A DNA stretch of 24,524 nucleotides. Origin: a virus. Made by a program: the position numbers and the translations under genes. This document shows, piece by piece, positions 1-5,549 of this stretch. Under the pieces are notes generated by a model. It saw only the letters and a program-made list of their open reading frames with translations, was not told where the DNA came from and did not search any database. The stretch lies in IMG/VR virus record IMGVR_UViG_3300029787_000239, positions 4,182 to 28,705 of that record; one strand, given 5' to 3'. The number at the start of each line of letters is the position of its first letter. Position 1 is the stretch's first letter.

Positions 1-874
1 TCTGTGCTACCCAAGCATAGTCAGATCCATTCCATGAAAGAACATAACCTGATGTTGGGTTTGATTGATTTAAATGTGTATCAACATCACTATTAGTGTA
101 AGAAGTACCACCACCAGCAATAGTTATTGTTTTAACTGCACCAGTTCCAGAAGCGGTAACACCAGAACCTACAAAATTTAATGTTGTAGCAGCAGTAGAA
201 AGAGCAGATCCTTCATCTTGTATTGAAAGACTACTACCACCTCCTCCTGTTTGGTCAGCAACCCAATCGTAATCAGAACCATTCCAACTAAGAATTTGAC
301 CAGACGTAGCACTTGAGATGTTTAAATGTGTATCAACATCACTATTAGTATAAGAACTACCACCTGTTGCATCAGCAGCATTTACCCATGCAGATCCGTT
401 ATATTTTAATACTTGACCATTACTTGCTCCACTAATAGTTACATCTCCTAGTTCTCCAATAGATGAACCAGTATCTATCAACTGTGTCCAAGCACCTGCA
501 TGTGCGAAGTATCCATGACCTTCAGCATGAACATGTGCAAACATTCCATGATATGTGGTAGTATTAACAGCATTTAAAGCAGTTAAATTAGCAAAATTAT
601 TTGAAAAATATAATTTATTCTGTACAAATACTTCGCTAGTACATGTGGCATTAGAATCAACAACTGATTGGAGTGTACTTGATATTGTTCCTGTAGAAAT
701 ACTAATTCCAGAACCTATTTTTACACCACCAAGAACTGTGGATGATGCAGTAGGTAAACTATAACTACCTGTTACACCATCTGCCTTCCATGTAGTACCA
801 TCCCATGTCCATGTAATACCACTAGCTGTATGTTGAGCACCATTACTAGGAGTGCCTGGAAAATCTATTGCCAT
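1..874 (-). CDS. Tail fibre protein, N-terminal part (runs off left edge)
   Basis: An open minus-strand frame begins at the ATG at 874 and continues without a stop to base 1, giving 291 codons of an incomplete gene. The N-terminus (MAIDFPGTPSNGAQHTASG) followed by a W-T-W-D-G-T-T-W segment resembles the start of many marine T4-like tail fibre proteins. Around residues 110-135 there is a His/Gly-rich stretch (MFAHVHAEGHGYFAHAGAW) that I recall from cyanophage fibre and neck proteins. It is followed by KYNGSAWV and two copies of a 34-35 residue repeat beginning SYTNSDVDTHLN, 84 residues apart. Composition is rich in Ser, Thr, Gly and Asn with few charges, as expected for trimeric beta-structured fibres. 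An AATAAATA late-promoter-like box lies 21 bases upstream of the start. The receptor-binding role is inferred from family resemblance; the C-terminal tip is outside the window. Confidence 0.8.
   Translation of the reverse strand, partial: MAIDFPGTPSNGAQHTASGITWTWDGTTWKADGVTGSYSLPTASSTVLGGVKIGSGISISTGTISSTLQSVVDSNATCTSEVFVQNKLYFSNNFANLTALNAVNTTTYHGMFAHVHAEGHGYFAHAGAWTQLIDTGSSIGELGDVTISGASNGQVLKYNGSAWVNAADATGGSSYTNSDVDTHLNISSATSGQILSWNGSDYDWVADQTGGGGSSLSIQDEGSALSTAATTLNFVGSGVTASGTGAVKTITIAGGGTSYTNSDVDTHLNQSNPTSGYVLSWNGSDYAWVAQ
2..103 (-). repeat. Tail fibre internal repeat, copy 2
   Basis: Encodes a 34-residue unit, SYTNSDVDTHLN followed by TSG, LSWNGSDY and WVAQ. It is nearly the same as the unit at 251-355 and in the same frame. 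The two copies start 252 bp (84 residues) apart. Confidence 0.85.
251..355 (-). repeat. Tail fibre internal repeat, copy 1
   Basis: Encodes a 35-residue unit, SYTNSDVDTHLN then TSG, LSWNGSDY and WVADQ. It shares its first 12 residues and its LSWNGSDY core exactly with the unit at 2-103. Confidence 0.85.
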
Positions 875-894
875 TTTTTAGTGTTCCGTATTTC

Positions 895-902
895 TATTTA
901 TT
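895..902 (-). promoter_or_regulatory. Late-promoter-like box AATAAATA upstream of left-edge fibre gene
   Basis: The minus strand reads AATAAATA, one base from the T4 late consensus TATAAATA. It sits 21 bases upstream of the ATG at 874 and just before the stop codon of the upstream fibre gene at 903. Activity is inferred. Confidence 0.5.
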
Positions 903-1760
903 TTACCAAGTTGTTAGTGCTGCCCTTTTCCAAGTGTCAGTTGCAACGCAAATATACACATATCCAGAATCATATCTAATATCACCTGCACTACCAGTAG
1001 AACTAGCAGTAGAAGGAGCGTTACCCAATACAACTGCTGCTAATGGTGGAGATGCATCAACCCACTGAATAGAATCACCATCACCATAGTAAACCTTAAG
1101 TCTACCTTCATCAGACTTCCACCATAGGTCTCCATCAGAAGGTGTAGATGGTGCAGAATCAGACGTAGTACAAGTAGCACCAGAAGAGGACAATGTAAAT
1201 CCATTTGCTGTTACACTACCAATACTAATATTAGTACCTGCGGTAATTAATATATCATCATCAGTACCACCAGATCCACTTAATCTTAACTTGACATTAC
1301 TTGAATCGGAAACCGATGATTGAGTATAAGTCGTATTTCCATCAGCACCACTTGCAGGATCTGCTACTACCCAATTAGTACCATTATATTGTAATATTTT
1401 ATTAGTTACTAAACCTGCTGTGTTAACATCGTTAAGACCATCAAGAGTAGTAACTAATGTAGGTAATCCACTCAAATCACTATAAGACCCACTCGTTGCA
1501 ACAGTAGAAAGAGTGGGTTTATTAAGTATCTGTGCTACACCACTAGTGGCATTCCAATTAGTATTTACCTGAGCAGATGGTATAGTGGGAAGAGTTGACC
1601 ACGCAATAGAAGAACCAGTGGAAGTTAAATACTGTCCACTGGCTCCAGCACCACCAGCAGCCTGCAACGGTTTACCAGTTGGTATATTCACACCATCTTT
1701 TACTTCAACAGGTCCATTATCATTATAATTTGATATTTGATTGGTAAGTAACTTTGACAT
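903..1760 (-). CDS. Tail fibre-like structural protein, 285 aa
   Basis: This is a Ser/Thr/Gly/Asn-rich protein lacking the features of an enzyme. The N-terminus (MSKLLTNQISNYNDNGPVEV) resembles fibre proteins of marine T4-like phages. Internal motifs include LQYNGTNWV near residue 123, a GDLWWKSDEGRLKVYYGDGD block near 210-229, and a C-terminal GDIRYDSGYVYICVATDTWK module ending in LTTW. Both of the last two modules recur at fibre ends in cyanophages. It has the same YNGxxWV signature as the neighbouring fibre gene at 1-874. A TATAAATA box lies 37 bases upstream, so it is probably the first gene of a late fibre unit. A virion adhesin or fibre segment is likely; which receptor it binds cannot be read from the sequence. 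Confidence 0.75.
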   Translation of the reverse strand: MSKLLTNQISNYNDNGPVEVKDGVNIPTGKPLQAAGGAGASGQYLTSTGSSIAWSTLPTIPSAQVNTNWNATSGVAQILNKPTLSTVATSGSYSDLSGLPTLVTTLDGLNDVNTAGLVTNKILQYNGTNWVVADPASGADGNTTYTQSSVSDSSNVKLRLSGSGGTDDDILITAGTNISIGSVTANGFTLSSSGATCTTSDSAPSTPSDGDLWWKSDEGRLKVYYGDGDSIQWVDASPPLAAVVLGNAPSTASSTGSAGDIRYDSGYVYICVATDTWKRAALTTW

Positions 1761-1797
1761 ATTTCTAGTCTTGAAGACACTTTTTCTAAGCTAGAAG

Positions 1798-1805
1798 TAT
1801 TTATA
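1798..1805 (-). promoter_or_regulatory. T4-type late promoter TATAAATA for tail fibre unit
   Basis: The minus strand carries an exact TATAAATA octamer immediately after the stop codon of the 101-aa gene and 37 bases before the fibre ATG at 1760. By T4 spacing the start of transcription would be near 1792. This falls in TTCTAG (1796-1791), which could pair with CTAGAA (1768-1763) just before the ATG. Confidence 0.75.
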
Positions 1806-1807
1806 AT

Positions 1808-2113
1808 TTATTCAGGACCATCAATAGAGTCAAGATCTTTGCCATGTTTAGTAGAGATATCAATGTCAGTATTTAATTTATACCCATAATCCTCATCAAC
1901 AACATCTAAATTAAAATCATGCTCTGCTTTATTCTTATAAAAACTAACAACATTATCAACACTTCTAATAGGAGTAGTAAGAATTAATTCTCTTACCTTA
2001 CCAAGAGCTTCAAACATTGTCTCAAGTTGTTCATCTCTTTTGTTTTCAATTGCTTCAATGATTGCCAAGCGAAGAGCATCATCTGCTGCTTCAATGTGTT
2101 TACGAATACTCAT
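1808..2113 (-). CDS. Conserved-looking hypothetical protein, 101 aa
   Basis: I do not assign a function. The N-terminal half (about residues 1-55) is predicted helical, with AADDALRLAIIEAIENKRDE followed by a second helix (LETMFEALGKVRELILTTP). The C-terminal half is acidic (FNLDVVDEDYGYKL through DSIDGPE). It starts two bases after the stop of the 50-aa Phd-like gene and is the last gene of the operon that begins with the GIY-YIG endonuclease. A late promoter follows it directly. It does not look like a RelE- or Doc-type toxin, so I do not treat it as a partner of the Phd-like gene. Confidence 0.7.
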   Translation of the reverse strand: MSIRKHIEAADDALRLAIIEAIENKRDEQLETMFEALGKVRELILTTPIRSVDNVVSFYKNKAEHDFNLDVVDEDYGYKLNTDIDISTKHGKDLDSIDGPE

Positions 2114-2115
2114 AG

Positions 2116-2268
2116 TTATATGTCACAAGGGTTTTGAAATTTAGTTATGTCAGTGGCAATATATTTTTCACCACTTGATTTTTTAATAAGGAAGTCCTCA
2201 CCATTTTCTATACGTGTAGTATATTTGTCTAAGTCTCCTTTAAATTCTTCTTCAGTTAGTTCAATCAT
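2116..2268 (-). CDS. Small Phd/YefM-like protein, 50 aa
   Basis: This short frame starts with ATG at 2268, overlapping the glutaredoxin stop as ATGA, and ends with TAA at 2116-2118. The product begins MIELTEEEFKGDLDKYTTRI and continues ENGEDFLIKKSSGEKYIAT. That layout (a short strand, a helix, a Gly-containing turn, then a strand pair) matches the N-terminal DNA-binding half of Phd/YefM antitoxins. Such antitoxins read roughly as helix, then E-x-G-E and a basic or polar strand, then a [VI]A strand. The toxin-binding C-terminal tail of Phd is almost absent here. The resemblance comes from pattern reading only. A stand-alone DNA-binding or anti-toxin protein is possible. Confidence 0.65.
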   Translation of the reverse strand: MIELTEEEFKGDLDKYTTRIENGEDFLIKKSSGEKYIATDITKFQNPCDI

Positions 2269-2513
2269 ACGTTACAGCATATATTTTGTTTTTGCATGTA
2301 TCTTATAGAATCTTGACAACCGCCAAGATTTTCACCGTTTAATACTACTTGAGGAAAGGTAGCACCAGATCCAAACTGTTCATAGAATGATTCATGATCA
2401 AAATGTTTATTAAGTTTGTATTCAACATAATTCAATTCTGATAAACCTAATACTTCTGTGATTTGTTCGCAATATGGACATCCATCCTTGGAGTATACGG
2501 TAAAATTTTTCAT
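2265..2513 (-). CDS. grx: Glutaredoxin, 82 aa
   Basis: A small thiol-disulfide oxidoreductase that could reduce ribonucleotide reductase using glutathione. The redox motif CPYC is at residues 12-15, after a beta strand (FTVYSKDG). The cis-proline motif TFPQVV and the GGCQD loop follow, the usual glutaredoxin order. The length fits a single glutaredoxin domain. Two extra Cys residues lie in the C-terminal NICCNV. The start overlaps the talC stop by 4 nt and the stop overlaps the next ATG by 4 nt. NrdA, encoded about 3-5 kb upstream on the same strand, ends in CDSCAI and is a natural electron acceptor; this link is inferred. T4 NrdC plays the comparable role. Confidence 0.92.
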   Translation of the reverse strand: MKNFTVYSKDGCPYCEQITEVLGLSELNYVEYKLNKHFDHESFYEQFGSGATFPQVVLNGENLGGCQDSIRYMQKQNICCNV

Positions 2514-3166
2514 GTTTCTTTAATAGCAGCTAAGTAATCGTTGTTAAAAAGTTCTAACCCTTTTTCGGTTAGTACATGATCATACATTTTATCAAAGACT
2601 TTAACTGGTATAGTGCATACGTTTGCACCATACTCAAAGGCTCTACCTACATCCCTGACGTTTCTAATAGAAGCAGCAAGAATTTGGGTCTCAACATCAT
2701 GTCTTTTATATGTATTAGCGATGTCTTTTACAAGGCATAAACCCCCAAAAGAATTATCATCTACTCTACCTACAAAAGGAGAAACATATGATGCACCTGC
2801 CTTAGCAGCAAGTATTGCCTGTGATACTGAGAACACAAGAGTTACATTAGTAAGTATACCATCATGACTCAGTTCATAGCAAGCTTTCAATCCCTCACGT
2901 GTGCATGGTACTTTGATTGTAACATTATCACTAAGATCAATAAAAGGTTGTGCTTGTTCTACCATCTCGTCAGCAGTATCTGCTACTACTTCAGCAGAGA
3001 TAGACTCTAGGTTAGGACATGCTTGATAGATCTCTTCAATAACTTCTTGTTGATCTCTACCTGATCTCAAGATTAGAGTAGGGTTAGTAGTAACACCATC
3101 AACCAATCCAGTTTTATATCCATCAATAATTTGTTCTACTTCAGCAGTGTCTAAAAAGATTTTCAT
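2510..3166 (-). CDS. talC: Transaldolase, small TalC/FSA-type
   Basis: A pentose-phosphate pathway enzyme and a well-known auxiliary metabolic gene of cyanophages. At 218 residues it is the usual length of the short transaldolase/fructose-6-phosphate aldolase subfamily. Landmarks are MKIFLD with Asp6, TTNPT with Asn28, SAE with Glu59, and the Schiff-base lysine in TIKVP at residue 85. SPFVGR and the IRNVRD segment further on fit the barrel strands. Glu59, rather than the Gln typical of bacterial FSA aldolase, favours transaldolase activity. In infected cells TalC is thought to push carbon through the pentose phosphate pathway, giving NADPH and ribose 5-phosphate for dNTPs. It overlaps its neighbours by 4 nt on both sides and so is co-translated in the operon behind the late box at 4112. 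Confidence 0.95.
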   Translation of the reverse strand: MKIFLDTAEVEQIIDGYKTGLVDGVTTNPTLILRSGRDQQEVIEEIYQACPNLESISAEVVADTADEMVEQAQPFIDLSDNVTIKVPCTREGLKACYELSHDGILTNVTLVFSVSQAILAAKAGASYVSPFVGRVDDNSFGGLCLVKDIANTYKRHDVETQILAASIRNVRDVGRAFEYGANVCTIPVKVFDKMYDHVLTEKGLELFNNDYLAAIKET

Positions 3167-3375
3167 TTTTCTGTGTTTAGAGGTTCCATTTTTAGGAATT
3201 GCTCATTCATATTATAGTGCAATTTATAGTTTGTGGTATTAACCCAGTATCCAATGATGTTAGTTCCATCACAAAGAAATCCATAACCTATGAGAGGTTC
3301 ATCAACTCCATCAATTCGGAAGCGTTTTGTTGCTGATCCAATGTAAGATTGAAACTTCTCATCTAGGTTAATCAT
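3163..3375 (-). CDS. Hypothetical protein, 70 aa
   Basis: I do not recognise a family. The protein begins MINLDEKFQSYIGSATKRFR and has alternating hydrophobic/polar segments (PLIGYGFLCDGTNIIGYWVN), suggesting a small beta-rich domain. It then ends in a helix (NEQFLKMEPL). The ATG overlaps the stop of the zinc-ribbon gene by 4 nt, and its own stop overlaps the talC start by 4 nt. These overlaps support it as a real, translationally coupled gene. Confidence 0.7.
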   Translation of the reverse strand: MINLDEKFQSYIGSATKRFRIDGVDEPLIGYGFLCDGTNIIGYWVNTTNYKLHYNMNEQFLKMEPLNTEK

Positions 3376-3623
3376 CTTTCCTCAAAGGTTAATTTTCTAA
3401 TTTTTCTTTTACGTCTCTTCTCTTGATATTTTAGATCTTCTTCTGAAAAAAGAGATTGTTTTTTTACTTTCTTATTGTTTTGTAACAATACAACAAGATC
3501 CATGTTGTTTGCAGATATAACATCCTCATTTATAGTTGTCATATTACTACAACCACAACAAATAATCTTACTTGATTGTCCTTGCAACTCCTTTCCACAA
3601 GCAGTGCATCTTACTGTAATCAT
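3372..3623 (-). CDS. Zinc-ribbon protein, 83 aa
   Basis: The N-terminal 30 residues hold four cysteines in two knuckles (CTAC at 6-9 and CCGC at 22-25), a likely single Zn2+ site. A hydrophobic helix (DLVVLLQNN) and a very basic C-terminal tail (KYQEKRRKRKIRKL) follow. Similar small Cys-knuckle proteins occur in many marine T4-like phages without an assigned role. Nucleic acid or protein binding is an inference from the zinc knuckles and the basic tail. The start overlaps the endonuclease stop by 4 nt. Confidence 0.75.
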   Translation of the reverse strand: MITVRCTACGKELQGQSSKIICCGCSNMTTINEDVISANNMDLVVLLQNNKKVKKQSLFSEEDLKYQEKRRKRKIRKLTFEER

Positions 3624-4087
3624 TGTTCTGTAAAATAATCTTTTCTATAGTAACGTCCTAAGATGTTACTGTTATAATATTTTGGAGTACCATCTTCTAG
3701 AGTCTCCTGTAATACATTATTTAAAAATAATTGTTTAGTCTCTTCGTAGTTTACTTTCCCTAGGGTTGCATGGAGGGAGAGGATTTCTCTCTTGAAGTTT
3801 TGTTTACCAAATTGTTTAACATCGGCTTTAAGCTCTGGAGAACTTCCGTAGTATTTTTTCCAGTCACTCTCAGACGTAACTCTCCGTTTACTTTTGCCAC
3901 TTCTAGGCTTTCGTTTTTGTACGAAGTATTTTCTGCCGATGTATTGCTTGCTAGTTTGAAGATTAGTAATCCTGTAGACGAAACCGAACTTACCGTCAAT
4001 GTCGTCAGAAGTAAAAGTTGAACCTTGATAGGTCCAGGGGTTCTCATAATCTCCTTCACCCACTGCGGTCTTTGCGGTGGTTTCCAT
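3620..4087 (-). CDS. GIY-YIG (SegE-like) endonuclease
   Basis: This appears to be a stand-alone GIY-YIG homing-type nuclease of the SegE-like family. The N-terminal catalytic strands are FVYRITN (residues 36-42) and QYIGRK (48-53), matching the GIY...YIG pair, with FVY in place of GIY. A basic loop (KRKPRSGKSKRR) follows, then the helix SDWKKYYGSSPELKADV. Next come KREILSL, the Glu-containing helix NYEETKQLFLN and the Asn-bearing YYNSNILGR, the usual order of catalytic Arg, Glu and Asn. The start at 4087 has a poor ribosome site. An exact TATAAATA box lies about 25 bases upstream, resembling T4 mobile endonuclease genes that carry their own late promoter. Whether it is mobile, or has become a repair or recombination enzyme, cannot be read here. 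Confidence 0.82.
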   Translation of the reverse strand: METTAKTAVGEGDYENPWTYQGSTFTSDDIDGKFGFVYRITNLQTSKQYIGRKYFVQKRKPRSGKSKRRVTSESDWKKYYGSSPELKADVKQFGKQNFKREILSLHATLGKVNYEETKQLFLNNVLQETLEDGTPKYYNSNILGRYYRKDYFTEQ

Positions 4088-4111
4088 CCTAAAATTTTCA
4101 TCATTCGTCTA

Positions 4112-4130
4112 TATTTATATCTTATTTAGA
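4112..4130 (-). promoter_or_regulatory. Tandem late promoter boxes upstream of endonuclease-talC operon
   Basis: The minus strand has TCTAAATA (4130-4123) followed, after AGA with a shared base context, by an exact TATAAATA (4119-4112). T4 spacing puts transcription start near 4106, between the 87-aa gene and the endonuclease ATG at 4087. It would drive the endonuclease, zinc ribbon, 70-aa, talC, grx, 50-aa and 101-aa genes. Confidence 0.7.
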
Positions 4131-4389
4131 TACCGCTATCCTTATACTTCTTTATACTCTCTTCCCATTCACTCATAGAAGATTGTAACTGTCCATTATT
4201 TTCATCTGGATAATCTACTACTATACCTTTGATCCTTCTCCATTCATTATGCATTGCACCCAGTATCCATGAGGATGAAAGTGAGTCGGGACCTTTTTCT
4301 AATAACTCAACCTGTCTCTTAGTTAATTGTCTGCCTTTAATATCAATGTATTCAGACCTCCAATTACTATCATCATAATCTTTTATCAT
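4126..4389 (-). CDS. Conserved marine-phage hypothetical protein, 87 aa
   Basis: No enzymatic motif is visible. The protein begins MIKDYDDSNWRSEYIDIKGR and has a central QVELLEKGPDSLSSSWILGA helix pair, a pattern I recall from proteins next to nrdB in T4-like marine phages. It is polar, with Trp and Glu/Lys-rich ends, probably cytoplasmic and helical. The start overlaps the nrdB stop as ATGA, so translational coupling to nrdB is likely. A role connected with ribonucleotide reduction is only suggested by position. Confidence 0.72.
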   Translation of the reverse strand: MIKDYDDSNWRSEYIDIKGRQLTKRQVELLEKGPDSLSSSWILGAMHNEWRRIKGIVVDYPDENNGQLQSSMSEWEESIKKYKDSGI

Positions 4390-5549
4390 AATTTAAATCC
4401 TGCAAATGTATCTTTCTTTACATCCTGTTTGATGCTACCCACCATATAAGATTCAACTTCTGTTTCCTGTGGTGCAACTTGCATACCTTTAGAGGATAAC
4501 CAATGTGCTGTCCAAGGTAATGGGTTATTCTTAAGAGGAACATCATATACTGGTTTCAATCCTATTGATTTTAATCTACGATTAGCAGTCCACTCAACAT
4601 AATTTTGTAGTAGTTTATCATTCAAACCAATAATAGATCCATCTTTAAATAGATAGTTCGCCCAATCTTTTTCTTCTTCTACACAATCAGTAAACATTTT
4701 ATATACATTTTCCTCTTCTTCTTTAATTATCTCTAACATATCAGGGTCATCACCCTTTCTCCAGTTGTTCAAAATGTTTTGAGTGATAGTCATGTGTTGT
4801 GACTCGTCTCTTGCAATAAGAGATATGATTTTAGCAGATCCTTCCAAGAGTTTAAGTTCACCAAAAGCGAAGGAACAAGCGAAGGATACGTAGAATCTAA
4901 TTCCTTCAAGGATGTAGACATTAGCAACTGCTCTATAAAGTTTACGTTTTAAATCTCTAAGTGTCCATTTAGATGTTGGAGACTCTCTCCAATCTGGTTT
5001 CCACATGTTACTTTGATCATACTCATGTGCATAATTAATGAACTCATCATATGCTTTGGTCACTGACTCAGCACGTTCAAGTATCTTTTCATCATCAAGT
5101 ATAGTATCAAAGACCTCTGATGGATCTGGATATACATTCTTAATGATGTGGGTGTATGACCTACTATGAATCATCTCCATAGTTTGCCAGATATTCATAC
5201 ATCCTTCCAGTTCTGGTAAAGAACAGTAAGGTGCAAATGCCATACCAGGTGCTCTACCTTGTACAGAATCTAATAGAATCTGATACTTCAAATTAGAAGT
5301 AAAGATATGCTTCTGAGCATTGTTTAACTGTGGATAGTCTCCCCTATCCTTTTGTAAGGATACTTCTTCTGGTCTCCAAAAGAAACCTAACTGTGTTTGT
5401 GTTAACTTATCAAAGATAGGATACTTAAACTTATCATATCTTTGTACTCCTAATGGAGGACCAAAGAACATCTGTCCTTTAGTAGTATCAACAGCTTTCG
5501 TATTGAATACTGTCATACCTTTCGGTTCATTAGATAGCACAACTGTCAC
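4386..5549 (-). CDS. nrdB: Ribonucleotide reductase class Ia, beta subunit
   Basis: Supplies the di-iron/tyrosyl-radical cofactor for reducing ribonucleoside diphosphates to dNDPs. The motif EMIHSRSYTH at residues 125-134 contains the iron ligands Glu125 and His128 and the radical tyrosine Tyr132, in the same arrangement as E. coli NrdB. A second ligand cluster, ARDESQHM, lies further on. The length of 387 is normal. I choose the GTG at 5549 because GGAGG lies about 6 bases upstream of it; the internal ATG at 5516 is an alternative. The start lies inside the end of nrdA (20-nt overlap), which favours coupled synthesis of the two subunits. The C-terminal tail KDTFAGFKL is the probable alpha-subunit docking peptide. 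Confidence 0.97.
   Translation of the reverse strand: MTVVLSNEPKGMTVFNTKAVDTTKGQMFFGPPLGVQRYDKFKYPIFDKLTQTQLGFFWRPEEVSLQKDRGDYPQLNNAQKHIFTSNLKYQILLDSVQGRAPGMAFAPYCSLPELEGCMNIWQTMEMIHSRSYTHIIKNVYPDPSEVFDTILDDEKILERAESVTKAYDEFINYAHEYDQSNMWKPDWRESPTSKWTLRDLKRKLYRAVANVYILEGIRFYVSFACSFAFGELKLLEGSAKIISLIARDESQHMTITQNILNNWRKGDDPDMLEIIKEEEENVYKMFTDCVEEEKDWANYLFKDGSIIGLNDKLLQNYVEWTANRRLKSIGLKPVYDVPLKNNPLPWTAHWLSSKGMQVAPQETEVESYMVGSIKQDVKKDTFAGFKL

Noticed and set aside
1768-1781. Interrupted palindrome GTCTT-C-AAGAC before the 285-aa fibre gene as a terminator
   Set aside because: The loop would be one base and no T-run follows on the minus strand.
1808-2268. A toxin-antitoxin pair formed by the Phd-like 50-aa and the 101-aa proteins
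   Set aside because: The 101-aa product has no RelE, Doc, PIN or similar toxin motif and is more likely just the next gene of the operon.
3760-4104. Minus-strand 114-codon frame directly after the late promoter
   Set aside because: It is a shifted reading of the GIY-YIG gene; its product lacks any pattern, while the 4087 frame holds conserved nuclease motifs.
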